DNA from: Nitrobacter winogradskyi
GTDB lineage: Bacteria > Pseudomonadota > Alphaproteobacteria > Rhizobiales > Xanthobacteraceae
DNA length: 50,777 bases
NCBI RefSeq assembly: GCF_006539545.1
Contig: NZ_BJNF01000015.1
Coordinates: forward strand, 1-50,777
Direction of reading: 5' to 3'
Positions 1 to 8,163 of this stretch are shown here, piece by piece (position 1 is the stretch's first letter; every line of letters starts with the position of its first letter). Below the pieces are notes generated by a model that saw only the letters and a list, made by a program, of their open reading frames with translations, was not told where the DNA came from and ran no database searches. The position numbers and the translations under genes are program-made.

Positions 1-258
1 AAGGCCGGCGCTCGAAGCGGCCGCAGGTGCGGGCGCCGGCGACGTCGAGTTGAGGCCGGAACCCGTGGTGGACGATATCTCCGATGTGGACGGCCCGGAG
101 GGCGAATGAGGAGCGGTGATGGCCGGTGTGGTTTGCGGATTCCCTTGTGCGTGAATCGGGCCGGAGACGCCGATGAGCAGAGCAACGCCGGCAATTGCGG
201 CGCGCGCAATCCGCGCATGGTGCTTTCTCGATAATGTCATTCCTGAATGACGCATCAT
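1..258 (-). CDS. Exported protein of unknown function, N-terminal part (runs off window)
   Basis: The reading frame is open on the minus strand from ATG at 258 (a second ATG follows at once, another lies at 240) to the window edge, so only the first 86 residues are visible. A classical signal peptide is seen: a basic n-region (SRKHHARIAR), a hydrophobic core (AAIAGVALLIGV) and an Ala-x-Ala type cleavage site ending IHA before QGN. The mature part is a Ser/Thr/Pro/Ala-rich, low-complexity linker. I do not recognise a family and the functional domain must lie beyond position 1. It shares orientation with the DUF2946-like gene and the sigma factor to the right, but 350 bases separate it from the former, so a common operon is not shown. 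Confidence 0.6.
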   Translation of the reverse strand, partial: MMRHSGMTLSRKHHARIARAAIAGVALLIGVSGPIHAQGNPQTTPAITAPHSPSGPSTSEISSTTGSGLNSTSPAPAPAAASSAGL

Positions 259-445
259 GATACGTTATCTCTCTATCTCTCTTCTGCGAGCAGGCTCGCT
301 GATTGTTGAGAGCGGCGCGTCAGCACCGCATATACGCGGCCGTTCCGGCGTATGGAACGCGGCCATCCTTAATCTCAAGCGAGGCGAATGACTGGCTGCA
401 AGCTCAAGTCTGCAAGCGTTCCTGCACACCAAACCCTGCGCGGGT

Positions 446-575
446 CGATCGCCAGCCATCTATCGCCAAGCCGCTTATCGCTAAGCTAGGTGTAGCTAAG
501 GCGCATATCGCCAAGTCATTTGTCGTTAAAGCTACGTGAGGCCATGGCGCATATCGCCAAGTCACGTTAAGCTGA
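446..575. repeat. Degenerate 15-bp tandem repeat
   Basis: About seven imperfect units of period 15 with core TATCGCCAAG and variants run from 446 to 575. Units start near 461, 476, 491, 506 and 521 in perfect phase, and another at 552 after a one-base phase slip. An 18-base stretch is repeated exactly at 501-518 and 547-564. Since 15 is divisible by three, the array reads as pentapeptide periods on either strand (IAKxx on plus, xxLAI on minus), the latter resembling pentapeptide-repeat protein. No convincing gene spans it. It occupies the otherwise gene-free stretch 259-609. Confidence 0.6.
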
Positions 576-609
576 ATGCACGCCGAGCTGTTCGCGGCGT
601 GGAGACGCT

Positions 610-1068
610 TCAGGCCACGCTCGGAGGCGCGCGCGACAGAAAATTGTCGGAGGCGCGTATAACGGGTTGGTACGCATAGCCAGCCAGAGAAAAACCCGTC
701 GGTAACGCCAGACGAGCAAGGCTGACAACAGGCGGCGCGCCGACGATACCAGGCCCGGAAATAAGTCTGCAGGCATCGCAACCGGCTGATTTCAGATCCG
801 TGCGGCCCGGGTCCGTGTGGTCAGGATCTTCGGAACACAGGATCGGGATAGTACTATCCGGAAGAACGTATTGGGCGAGTTCGATCGGAGTCAGGTGTTG
901 GCTGGCAGGCTGATGAGCCATACCCACCATTACCATCGCCAGCGCGTAAAGCGCCGCAATGGCGATCTTTGTGTACCTTCTCCTCAACGCCGCGAGCACA
1001 GATTCCACTCCACTCGGATTCCGCGACCCTATGGCAATCGACCTGGCTTCGCAAGTTGCCGTGTCCAT
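610..1068 (-). CDS. DUF2946-like small membrane-anchored or exported protein
   Basis: About 150 residues. After a basic stretch (RRRYTKI) comes one hydrophobic segment (IAIAALYALAMVMVGMA) that fits an uncleaved signal anchor or signal peptide. The rest holds an ILCSEDPDH segment, a CDAC cysteine pair and an Arg-Ala-Pro-Pro sequence near the C-terminus. This layout, with one early Cys, a CxxC and a terminal R-x-P-P, is what I associate with the DUF2946 family, whose members are often found near TonB-dependent receptors and metal genes; the role is unknown. Its location beside a FecI-type sigma factor and a siderophore island fits a metal link by inference. The start is uncertain: ATG at 1068 is used, with TTG at 1107 and GTG codons near 1005-1017 as alternatives. 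Confidence 0.5.
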   Translation of the reverse strand: MDTATCEARSIAIGSRNPSGVESVLAALRRRYTKIAIAALYALAMVMVGMAHQPASQHLTPIELAQYVLPDSTIPILCSEDPDHTDPGRTDLKSAGCDACRLISGPGIVGAPPVVSLARLALPTGFSLAGYAYQPVIRASDNFLSRAPPSVA

Positions 1069-1319
1069 CCTGTTTTCGACCGCGCCGATCTGTCTCGTGC
1101 TTGTCAAGGAAGGCTGGAGCTTCTCTGCTTCTAATTCATCAAAAGCGTGGCTCTAAATTATTGTTCTCATGCGGGTTCTTCACGCGAATAGCCTGACCAA
1201 GCGCACGAGGACGATCTGCTGCCTATGGTTGATGACTGAGACGATTGCCTCAAATCAGGACATGGAAATCATGTATCGTGCCGATCGGGCTGCGGCACGA
1301 CTGCATCGCGCATGCAAGC

Positions 1320-1820
1320 TCAAACATTCTCTCGCCGGCGTCTCCAGTTGCGGCAGAACTCGAGGGCGGAGATCATTTCCTTCTCGACGGTCGAGACCGA
1401 GATACCCAGGTTGCGGGCGATCTGCGGATAGGTCATGCCGTCGACCTTGCTGAGAAGAAAGATACGCTGGGTGCGGCGAGGCAATGTCTCCAGCGCGCGC
1501 AACAGCGCGTCGAGATCCATCCGGCTCGATACGGCATCCTCGGGGCCGACCACGCCACCATGCACCTGCTCGCGTGATACGCTTTCGGCATAGGAGGTGC
1601 GGACGCGTTCAGCGCGCATCGCATCGCGCGCGAGGTTGCGCGCCGTGGTGACGACCAGGCCGACATCGCACTTCCCCACATCGCGATGCATCAGCTTGAT
1701 GAAGGTATCGTGGACGACATCCTCAGCGGTGTGCGGATTTCCCGTAAGGCGCCGAACCAGCCGCTGAAGCTGGCTCTGCTCCGCCTTGAAGATATTGAGC
1801 AGTTCTGTCGTGGACGACAT
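1320..1820 (-). CDS. ECF sigma factor, FecI type
   Basis: 166 residues, the usual length for an iron-starvation ECF sigma factor. Region 2 is seen at about residues 10-70 (AEDVVHDTFIKL, then TARNLARDAMR) and region 4 at about 105-160 (LPRRTQRIFLLSKVDGMTY followed by the helix-turn-helix IARNLGISVSTVEKEM). FecI-type factors are normally held or activated by a FecR anti-sigma factor in response to an outer-membrane receptor loaded with ferric siderophore. Here the gene is divergent from the siderophore operon starting at 2087, and the matching fecR lies 8 kb away at 9792, followed by a receptor with an STN domain. The likely targets are the receptor and siderophore genes. The family call is firm; the pairing with that FecR is inference. 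Confidence 0.88.
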   Translation of the reverse strand: MSSTTELLNIFKAEQSQLQRLVRRLTGNPHTAEDVVHDTFIKLMHRDVGKCDVGLVVTTARNLARDAMRAERVRTSYAESVSREQVHGGVVGPEDAVSSRMDLDALLRALETLPRRTQRIFLLSKVDGMTYPQIARNLGISVSTVEKEMISALEFCRNWRRRRENV

Positions 1821-1973
1821 GCTGTTCTCTCGTCGCGCATCAGCCTGATCTCGGACAGCGATCGTCCGGAGACAACATTCTGGCTGGCAGCTTTATGGTG
1901 CTTACTCGAACAGGGATACGTTCTAGCGTTACTATAGGCATTCTCAACGTCAAGAACATCTCTGCAACTGATA

Positions 1974-1991
1974 GTTGGTTGAATTCTAAAC
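1974..1991. promoter_or_regulatory. Possible iron control element (Irr/ICE-like) before asbA
   Basis: The 220-base divergent region between the sigma factor and asbA contains GTTGGTTGAATTCTAAAC. Its right half matches the TTCTAAAC half-site of the iron control element bound by Irr in Rhizobiales. The left half is degenerate against GTTTAGAA. Its place about 100 bases before the asbA start suits iron control of siderophore synthesis. One good half-site can occur by chance, so confidence is low. Confidence 0.3.
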
Positions 1992-2086
1992 TGTGAGCCG
2001 GGTTCCCATTACGGCATTGGCGGCTGCGGGCCGTTTAGTCGATGTGGCCCATCGATCCCGGGCGGTTCACAGAAGAATACGTGCTG

Positions 2087-3871
2087 ATGCAGATATCCAA
2101 GAACCAGATCGCCGAACGCGCAACATTCCAGAGCTTTGCCAATTGTTACTTACGTGAGGTCGATCCCGGCGTGGTCTCGGCGCACTGTCCTGAGGACGGC
2201 GTGGCCGTGGACTGCGTCGAATGGGACTGCGCGATGACGGCCGCGCGGTTGCGTGCCGAAATCGAGCGGTACTCGTTGTGCGGACCGTTAAGATTTGGGC
2301 GAATCTTTGTTTGCCGCCTGCCGGGGAATTCGTGGCGCGAGATCGCGCCGCTGCGTGCGCTCTATCTCATGGTGCAGGAATGCTACGCCAGCATGGGCGC
2401 CGAGCGGGCGGATGCCATGCGCAATGAAGAAGTCGAACTGCTGGGTCGCGTGCTCACGAGTTACCGCTGCATCGCGGACGGGCTGGAATGCGCGGCGGCG
2501 CACCGATGCGGAATGAGCTTCCTTGACGGCGAGCAGAGCCTGGCGTTCGGCCACTGGCTGCATCCCACGCCCAAGAGCCTTCAGGGCATGACGAGCTGGC
2601 AGCGGCCAGCCTATGCCCCCGAGCATCACGGACGCTTTCGTCTCAATTTTTTCGCCGCCGATGCAACCTTGCTACGTCACGATGCCGCGCCGGGCGTGTC
2701 TCTGCCCGATATTCTTCGAACGCTGATTCCGTTGCAGGATTGCCAGGCTTTGCGTCCGGGCGAGGCGCTGATCCCCATGCATCCCCTGCAGGCCGAGGCA
2801 TTGATGCTGGACCCCTCGGTCGCGCAGCTGGTTGTTCAGGGACGGCTGCGTCCGCTTGGGGCCATCGGCGCCTGGTTCACGCCGACCTCCTCGGTACGCA
2901 CGGTCTACAACGCGGACCTGCCGTGGATGCTGAAATTCTCGCTGCCGGTGCGGATCACCAATTCCTTGCGCGTCAACCATATGCCTGAGCTTGAAGCCGG
3001 CGTTGCGATGTCGCGGCTGTTCGCGGGCACGGATTTTCTGGCGCGCTATCCGCGTTTCCGCCTGATCCGGGATCCGGCCTACCTGACGCTGGCGCTGCCC
3101 GGCCGCGCGGAAAGCGGCTTCGAGGTGATCTTCCGCGAGAATCCATTCACCACGGGCAGCGAAAGCAGCGGCGTCACCATCGCCGCGTTGACCGCCGATC
3201 CGCCGCCGGGCGCGCGCTCCTGGCTGGAGACGATCATCCGCGATCTCGCCGCGCGCGGCGGGGAGCCGGTGAGGGAGGTCTGCCGGCGCTGGTTCTCGGC
3301 CTATCTCGACTGTGCGCTCGAGCCGCTGGTCAGGCTTTACGATGAGCTTGGCGTGGCGCTCGAAGCGCACCAGCAGAACAGCCTGCTCGATGTCTCGTCC
3401 GGCTATCCGGAGGCTTGTTACTATCGCGACAACCAGGGCTTCTACCTGTCCAACACTCACCGCGACCGATTGACGGCGCTGGCGCCGGAGACCGATGGAA
3501 TCCCCGGATTGTATTTCGACGATTGCGTGATCCAGGAGCGCTTCGGCTACTACCTGATCGTCAATCAGATATGCTCGGTCATCGCGCGCATGGGGCATGA
3601 TGGCCTGATCATGGAAGACGCGCTGCTCGCCATGTTGCGCGCGCGGCTGGAACGTCTCGCAAGCGAACTTACGGGTGTCGGCGGTGAATTCGCCGCGGGA
3701 TTCCTCAACCGTCCGACCATCGCGGCCAAGGCCAACCTGCTCACCCGCATGCTCGATATCGACGAGCTGGAAGCGGATGATGGCCGGGCGATCTATGTGC
3801 AACTCCCCAATCCATTGTGCGCGGCAAGCCGTGCCGCGCCTCAGGGAGGTGCTCGTGCCGCTGCCCTTTGA
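2087..3871 (+). CDS. asbA: AsbA-like NIS siderophore synthetase (IucA/IucC family)
   Basis: 594 residues from ATG 2087, chosen because a purine-rich AGAAGAA lies 9 bases upstream and because the protein then starts like Bacillus anthracis AsbA (QIAE-AT-QSF-NCYLRE). An in-frame ATG at 2042 has no such site. IucA/IucC landmarks are present: GHWLHPTPKS (about 165-175), IPMHPLQAE, the TSSVRT segment, KFSLPVRITNSLR, ESGFEVIFRENPF, ALEAHQQN and YYRDNQGFYL, and the C-terminal region ends with KANLLTRMLDIDEL. In petrobactin synthesis AsbA joins citrate to spermidine or a dihydroxybenzoyl-spermidine arm with ATP. It is the first gene of the operon, and its end overlaps asbB by 17 bases. The substrate in this organism is inferred from the whole gene set. 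Confidence 0.87.
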   Translation: MQISKNQIAERATFQSFANCYLREVDPGVVSAHCPEDGVAVDCVEWDCAMTAARLRAEIERYSLCGPLRFGRIFVCRLPGNSWREIAPLRALYLMVQECYASMGAERADAMRNEEVELLGRVLTSYRCIADGLECAAAHRCGMSFLDGEQSLAFGHWLHPTPKSLQGMTSWQRPAYAPEHHGRFRLNFFAADATLLRHDAAPGVSLPDILRTLIPLQDCQALRPGEALIPMHPLQAEALMLDPSVAQLVVQGRLRPLGAIGAWFTPTSSVRTVYNADLPWMLKFSLPVRITNSLRVNHMPELEAGVAMSRLFAGTDFLARYPRFRLIRDPAYLTLALPGRAESGFEVIFRENPFTTGSESSGVTIAALTADPPPGARSWLETIIRDLAARGGEPVREVCRRWFSAYLDCALEPLVRLYDELGVALEAHQQNSLLDVSSGYPEACYYRDNQGFYLSNTHRDRLTALAPETDGIPGLYFDDCVIQERFGYYLIVNQICSVIARMGHDGLIMEDALLAMLRARLERLASELTGVGGEFAAGFLNRPTIAAKANLLTRMLDIDELEADDGRAIYVQLPNPLCAASRAAPQGGARAAAL

Positions 3872-5588
3872 TATCGCCGACCAGCCGGAAGAGCGAATAG
3901 TGCGCCAGCTTACGGCGGCGGCGCTTTACGAAAATCTGTTCGGGAGTATCGACCGGACCATCCGAGGTGCTCGCGGTTTCGAATGGAGCGTCGATGGTCG
4001 TGCCTGGCGGGCACGCGGTCGTCTCGGCGCTTTCGGCCGGCCACGCCTCGAAGAGGGAACCGTCGAATGGCGCGCTGCCGGCGAATGGCATCAGGCTTCG
4101 ATCGCCGACATTGTCGGGGCGCTGCCCGGCGCGGAGCAGGCGCGGGCGCAACTCGGCCGCGAGCTTGAGCAGACCGCCGCGCTGATGCGCTGGAATTGTC
4201 AGCACCTGTCGCCTCGCGACCGGAGGCATCTGGCGTTCTGTGCGCTCGATGCGGCGATCGACGAGGGGCATCCTTATCATCCCTGTTTCAAGTCGCGCAC
4301 CGGCTTCGATGAGGCGGACCATCGCGCTTACGGACCTGAAGCAGGCAACAGCTTCCAACTGGTCTGGCTCGCCGTCGCGCGCGACCTGCTGCATCTCGCG
4401 CTGCCCGACAGCGAGGATCTGTTCTGGCAGCGTGAGATCGGCGTGCAGGGCTGGCATGAGCTACGACGGCGGAGCGCCGCGCTCGGCATCGAGGGACGGG
4501 ATTTCGGTCTGATGCCGATCCACCCCTGGCAATGGCGCGACCTGTCCGAAGGCCGACTGAAATCTCTGATCCAGTCCGGGCGCGTGTATTATCTGGGGAC
4601 TGCCGGGGATCCCTACCGCGCCAGCCAGTCGGTGCGCTCGTTGACGAATGTGCGCGACCCGCGCCGCAGCGGCGTGAAACTGGCGATGAACATCGTCAAC
4701 ACCTCAACGCGCCGCACGATCGAACCGCATTCGGTCGGGACAGCTCCGGTGTTGTCGCACTGGCTCGGCGAAGTGATCGACTCCGACCCGCTGTTCAAGG
4801 GCGATTGCCGTCTCGACATTCTGCGCGAACACGCGGGCTTGATCATGGATCGCGATGGCCCGCTCGGCGGCGAGATCGCGGCGATCTGGCGCGAGAGCGT
4901 CGAGGACAAGCTCGCCGACGGCGAGGCCGCGGCGCCGTTCAATGCGCTGATGGCGGTGGAAGCGGACGGGCGGCCATTCATTGATCCGTGGGTGAGCCGC
5001 TACGGCGTCATGGAATGGCTCGACCGCCTGATCCACGTCGCCCTGTTGCCGGTATGGCGGCTTCTCATCGTCCATGGCATCGCGACCGAGGCGCACGGCC
5101 AGAACATGGTGCTCGTTCACCGCGACGGATGGCCGGAACGGTTGATCCTGCGCGATTTCCACGACAGCCTGGAATTCGTGCCGGGCTTCCTTGCCGATCC
5201 GGCGCTCGCCCCGGATTTCGAAACGCTGAACCCCGACTACCGCAACGCGCAGCCCAATCAATATTATTGGATGCAACGCCCTGAGGATCTGCGCGACCTG
5301 TTCGTCGACTGCGTGTTCGTCTTCAGCCTCTCCGAAATCTCGCATCTGGCGCAGAGCTTCTACGGCATCGACGAGCACGCGTTCTGGCAGCGCGTGGCGC
5401 GGCAGCTTTCCGCTTACATCACGGAGCATGATCTCGGCGCGCGCGCGGCCCGGCTTGGCTTCGGCACGCGCGAGATTCTGACCGAAAGCCTGCTCGCCCG
5501 AAAGCTCGGCCTCAACGGCTCCGATTTTCAACACGAGGTCCCGAATGCACTCGCGGACCTTTCCTTGTTGGCACGAGAAAACGCATGA
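3855..5588 (+). CDS. asbB: AsbB-like NIS siderophore synthetase (IucA/IucC family)
   Basis: 577 residues from GTG 3855, preceded by GGGAGG with five-base spacing. The open frame extends to an ATG at 3675, but that 180-base extension lies inside asbA and reads as non-protein-like Ser/Arg/Pro-rich sequence. Motifs match the second petrobactin synthetase: EGHPYHPCFKSR, MPIHPWQW, the YLGTAGDPYRASQSVRSL region, NIVNTSTRRT, AIWRESVEDKL, HGIATEAHGQNM and LRDFHDSLEF, with HEVPNAL near the end. AsbB is the partner of AsbA, condensing the second arm onto the citrate half-product in an ATP-dependent step. Overlap with asbA (17 bases) and ATGA coupling to asbC indicate co-translation. Confidence 0.87.
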   Translation: MPLPFDIADQPEERIVRQLTAAALYENLFGSIDRTIRGARGFEWSVDGRAWRARGRLGAFGRPRLEEGTVEWRAAGEWHQASIADIVGALPGAEQARAQLGRELEQTAALMRWNCQHLSPRDRRHLAFCALDAAIDEGHPYHPCFKSRTGFDEADHRAYGPEAGNSFQLVWLAVARDLLHLALPDSEDLFWQREIGVQGWHELRRRSAALGIEGRDFGLMPIHPWQWRDLSEGRLKSLIQSGRVYYLGTAGDPYRASQSVRSLTNVRDPRRSGVKLAMNIVNTSTRRTIEPHSVGTAPVLSHWLGEVIDSDPLFKGDCRLDILREHAGLIMDRDGPLGGEIAAIWRESVEDKLADGEAAAPFNALMAVEADGRPFIDPWVSRYGVMEWLDRLIHVALLPVWRLLIVHGIATEAHGQNMVLVHRDGWPERLILRDFHDSLEFVPGFLADPALAPDFETLNPDYRNAQPNQYYWMQRPEDLRDLFVDCVFVFSLSEISHLAQSFYGIDEHAFWQRVARQLSAYITEHDLGARAARLGFGTREILTESLLARKLGLNGSDFQHEVPNALADLSLLARENA

Positions 5589-6856
5589 TGATTCGCATAG
5601 ACGACACCTCCTACGACCAGGCTCGCATGCAGGCCATGAGCGAACGCGCGGCTCTCGCCGTCGGTATCGCGGACCATCCGGGCCTCAGCTATGCCGTGTG
5701 CCTTTCCGATACGGCGGAATTCCTCGCGCTGTTCTTCGCGCTCCGCTCGGCCGGCGCCAGCGTGCTTCCCATCCGTCCCTCGACGCCACGCGCGGCTGCG
5801 CGACGGCTTGCGGTCAGCGTCGGCTGTCACCGGCTTGTCTGCGATGGTTTTGCCGTTGAGGAGCTTGAAGGGGGCGCCGCGGGTCCGGGACTGCTGTTAC
5901 AGACGACGTCGGGTACGACAGGCGAGCCGAAGCGGGTCGCCCGGACCTGGGCCGAGATCGACCGTGAGATCGAAAGCTATGTTTCGGCTTTCCGTGAACC
6001 GGAGAGCATGACGCCCCTGGTCGCCTGCCCGGTCACCCATTCCTACGGGCTGATCTGCGGCGTGCTTGTGGCGCTCAAGCGGGGACAGTCGCCGCATGTT
6101 CTCAATACCGGCAATCCGAAGTATGTGATCGCGCGCCTTCGCGAGACCCGGCAGCCGTTGCTGTATTCGTCGCCGGCCATGCTGCACACGATCTCCCGGT
6201 TGCTGCCGGCGGGCGAGACGATCTTCGCCGCCATGACCTCTGGAACGCTTCTGCCAGATCCCTGGTTCGCTTCGATCCGCGCCCGCACCACGCATCTCTT
6301 TCAACAATATGGTTGCTCGGAAGCGGGCTGTGTCGCGATCAATCCCGACCTTACGGCACCGGATGAAATGGGAATCCCGCTACCCCATCTGGGCGTCGAG
6401 ACCGGCGGGGAGGGCGCGCCGCGCGAGATCGTGGTGAGGGCGGGCGAGCGGGAGATTCACACCCGCGATCTCGGCTATCTGACAGGCACTGGAACGCTCG
6501 TCTTCGTCGCGCGGCTGGATGATACGATCAACGTTTCCGGCATCAACGTCTATCCGCGGGAAGTGGAGGATGTCGTGATGGCAATGCCGGGTGTGACGGA
6601 CGCCGTGGCTTTCCGCCGGGTCGATCCGTCCGCGGGCGAACGCGTGGCTCTGGCCTTCTGCGCTGAACGCGCCATCGCGCCCGCAAGCCTGCGTGAATGG
6701 TGCATGCAGAATCTCGCTGTCCACCAGGTTCCCATGGAGGCGGTGCGCCTCGCTCGCGTGCCTCGGCAGGCGAACGGAAAGATCAATCGGCGCGAGATCG
6801 CGGCGTTGTACGCAGAGGGGCGACTCGAACACGCTATCGCGGAGGCCGCGATATGA
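5585..6856 (+). CDS. asbC: AsbC-like 3,4-dihydroxybenzoate-AMP ligase
   Basis: 423 residues, an AMP-forming acyl-adenylate enzyme somewhat shorter than typical acyl-CoA ligases. The P-loop-like core LLQTTSGTTGEPKRVART lies at about 105-122, QQYGCSEAG (A5) at about 239-247, HTRDLGYL (A7) at about 301-308, DDTINVSGINVYPREVE (A8) at about 320-336, and the terminal catalytic lysine in QANGKINR at about 398-405. In petrobactin synthesis AsbC adenylates 3,4-dihydroxybenzoate and loads it on the AsbD carrier, which is the N-terminal domain of the next gene. The start overlaps the asbB stop (ATGA; a second ATG follows directly at 5588), and its own stop overlaps the next start in the same way. Aryl specificity is inferred from context. 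Confidence 0.83.
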   Translation: MMIRIDDTSYDQARMQAMSERAALAVGIADHPGLSYAVCLSDTAEFLALFFALRSAGASVLPIRPSTPRAAARRLAVSVGCHRLVCDGFAVEELEGGAAGPGLLLQTTSGTTGEPKRVARTWAEIDREIESYVSAFREPESMTPLVACPVTHSYGLICGVLVALKRGQSPHVLNTGNPKYVIARLRETRQPLLYSSPAMLHTISRLLPAGETIFAAMTSGTLLPDPWFASIRARTTHLFQQYGCSEAGCVAINPDLTAPDEMGIPLPHLGVETGGEGAPREIVVRAGEREIHTRDLGYLTGTGTLVFVARLDDTINVSGINVYPREVEDVVMAMPGVTDAVAFRRVDPSAGERVALAFCAERAIAPASLREWCMQNLAVHQVPMEAVRLARVPRQANGKINRREIAALYAEGRLEHAIAEAAI

Positions 6857-8163
6857 CACGCGAGGAGATAGTCGCCTCGATCCGAGCGGTGCTCGCCGAG
6901 CAGATGAACAACACTCATCTCGATGGTTTTGGCCCGCACTCGCGGCTGAACGCCGATCTGTATCTCGATTCAGTTCTGCTGCTGGACTTGTTTCTGCATC
7001 TGGAACTGAAGCATGGCCTTGTCATCTCCGAAGAAATGGTCACGGGCCCCGACATCGAAACGGTGGACGATCTCGCGAGCCTTCTGGCCGGTGCGAGGAC
7101 CACCTCAGATGTCGCGGCGAACGCGTCGGAGGCCGCCGTGCCCGACGTCCACGCCGAGGAATATCCGGACATCAAGGTCCATTGCTTCGTCTCCTGCCTG
7201 TGCGATGCGGTGAAGGCGGCTGGACTGGATCACCGGCTGTTCTATTTCAGCGTATGGGATGCGGACTTCGCCGTCTCAACGCGGCACGAACTGCTCTATC
7301 ATACGCCCGAGATCAGCCACGACTTCTTCCGCCGCTGGTTCCACCGGCTTTACGGCGTGCAGGTCACGCAATGGTATGATCATTCGGCATCGAAGCAGGC
7401 CAATCTTGAAAAGCTCATCGGTCTGGTAGCCGCACGCCGGCCGACTGAAAGCGTCATGGTGATGCTCGACATGTTTCACCTGCCGGAGCGGGAGAACAAG
7501 TTCAACCAGAATCCGTTTCCACACTATCTCATGCTGGAGGCAACCGAAGACCCTGATATCTGGCAGGTGCGCGATCCTGATTTCCGCTGGGAGGGTCCGA
7601 TCGCGCGCGAGCGCCTTCTGAAAGCCATTGCCCAGCCGAGCGTCGCGGGCGGCTATATTTTTGATCGCCAGATGGTGACGCTGCCGTTGGCCGCGGACAT
7701 CCGCGACTTCTTTCTCGCCTGCTTCGTCTCCGGCGACAATCCGTTGATCCGCAGCGTGCGGGAGATCGTGGCGGCCCATGTCGAGGGACGCGCCGATCTC
7801 AGCGTATCCGATCTGAAAACAGCATTACGTGAGTTGCCGGTGATCGCGATCCGCAAATGGGCCTATGAGCACGGCTTCGCCTATTTCTGGCGCGCACTCA
7901 ATCTGCCGAACGACGAGTTCCTGCACTGGTGCGACAAGATCGAAGAACTCGCGGTCGGCCTGAAGGGGCTGCATTTCGTGATCCTGCGGCTGGCGCAAAC
8001 CGGTGATTACGCCCATGCCGCGGATGTCTTTGCGGCGCTGGATAAACTCGATGCGCTTGAGACCGCCATCAAGGCGCGCCTGCAGGCGGTATTTTTCAAC
8101 TGGTGCGCCGATCAAGGCTGGAAGCCTGCGTCGACGCCAGAATGTCTATCGGCGGCACGATGA
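6853..8163 (+). CDS. AsbD-AsbE fusion: aryl carrier domain joined to petrobactin-type acyltransferase
   Basis: 436 residues from ATG 6853, which overlaps the asbC stop as ATGA; the open frame upstream of this is inside asbC. Residues 1-80 form an acyl/aryl carrier domain with the phosphopantetheine site at Ser40 in NADLYLDSVLLLDL. A short Ala/Val/Glu-rich linker follows (about 81-105). Residues about 106-436 resemble AsbE, with VHCFVSCLCDAV, FYFSVWDADF, MLDMFHLPE, NPFPHYLML, HGFAYFWRAL and similar segments. In B. anthracis AsbD (about 90 residues) and AsbE (about 330) are separate proteins; together they carry the activated 3,4-dihydroxybenzoyl group and pass it to the polyamine amine. No frameshift or stop separates the halves here, so it appears to be a true fusion. 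Confidence 0.78.
   Translation: MTREEIVASIRAVLAEQMNNTHLDGFGPHSRLNADLYLDSVLLLDLFLHLELKHGLVISEEMVTGPDIETVDDLASLLAGARTTSDVAANASEAAVPDVHAEEYPDIKVHCFVSCLCDAVKAAGLDHRLFYFSVWDADFAVSTRHELLYHTPEISHDFFRRWFHRLYGVQVTQWYDHSASKQANLEKLIGLVAARRPTESVMVMLDMFHLPERENKFNQNPFPHYLMLEATEDPDIWQVRDPDFRWEGPIARERLLKAIAQPSVAGGYIFDRQMVTLPLAADIRDFFLACFVSGDNPLIRSVREIVAAHVEGRADLSVSDLKTALRELPVIAIRKWAYEHGFAYFWRALNLPNDEFLHWCDKIEELAVGLKGLHFVILRLAQTGDYAHAADVFAALDKLDALETAIKARLQAVFFNWCADQGWKPASTPECLSAAR

Noticed and set aside
2-109. Plus-strand C-terminal fragment ending GPEGE at a TGA
   Set aside because: It overlaps the minus-strand gene, which has a clear signal peptide; the plus reading is the Asp/Glu/Gly complement of a Ser/Pro-rich linker.
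2672-3802. 376-residue minus-strand frame opposite asbA
   Set aside because: Arg/Gln/His-rich shadow of a well-supported IucA/IucC gene; typical of antisense frames in high-GC DNA.
3675-3854. Longer start for asbB at ATG 3675
   Set aside because: The extension is the out-of-frame reading of asbA, is Ser/Arg/Pro-rich and has no homology; GTG 3855 has a good binding site.
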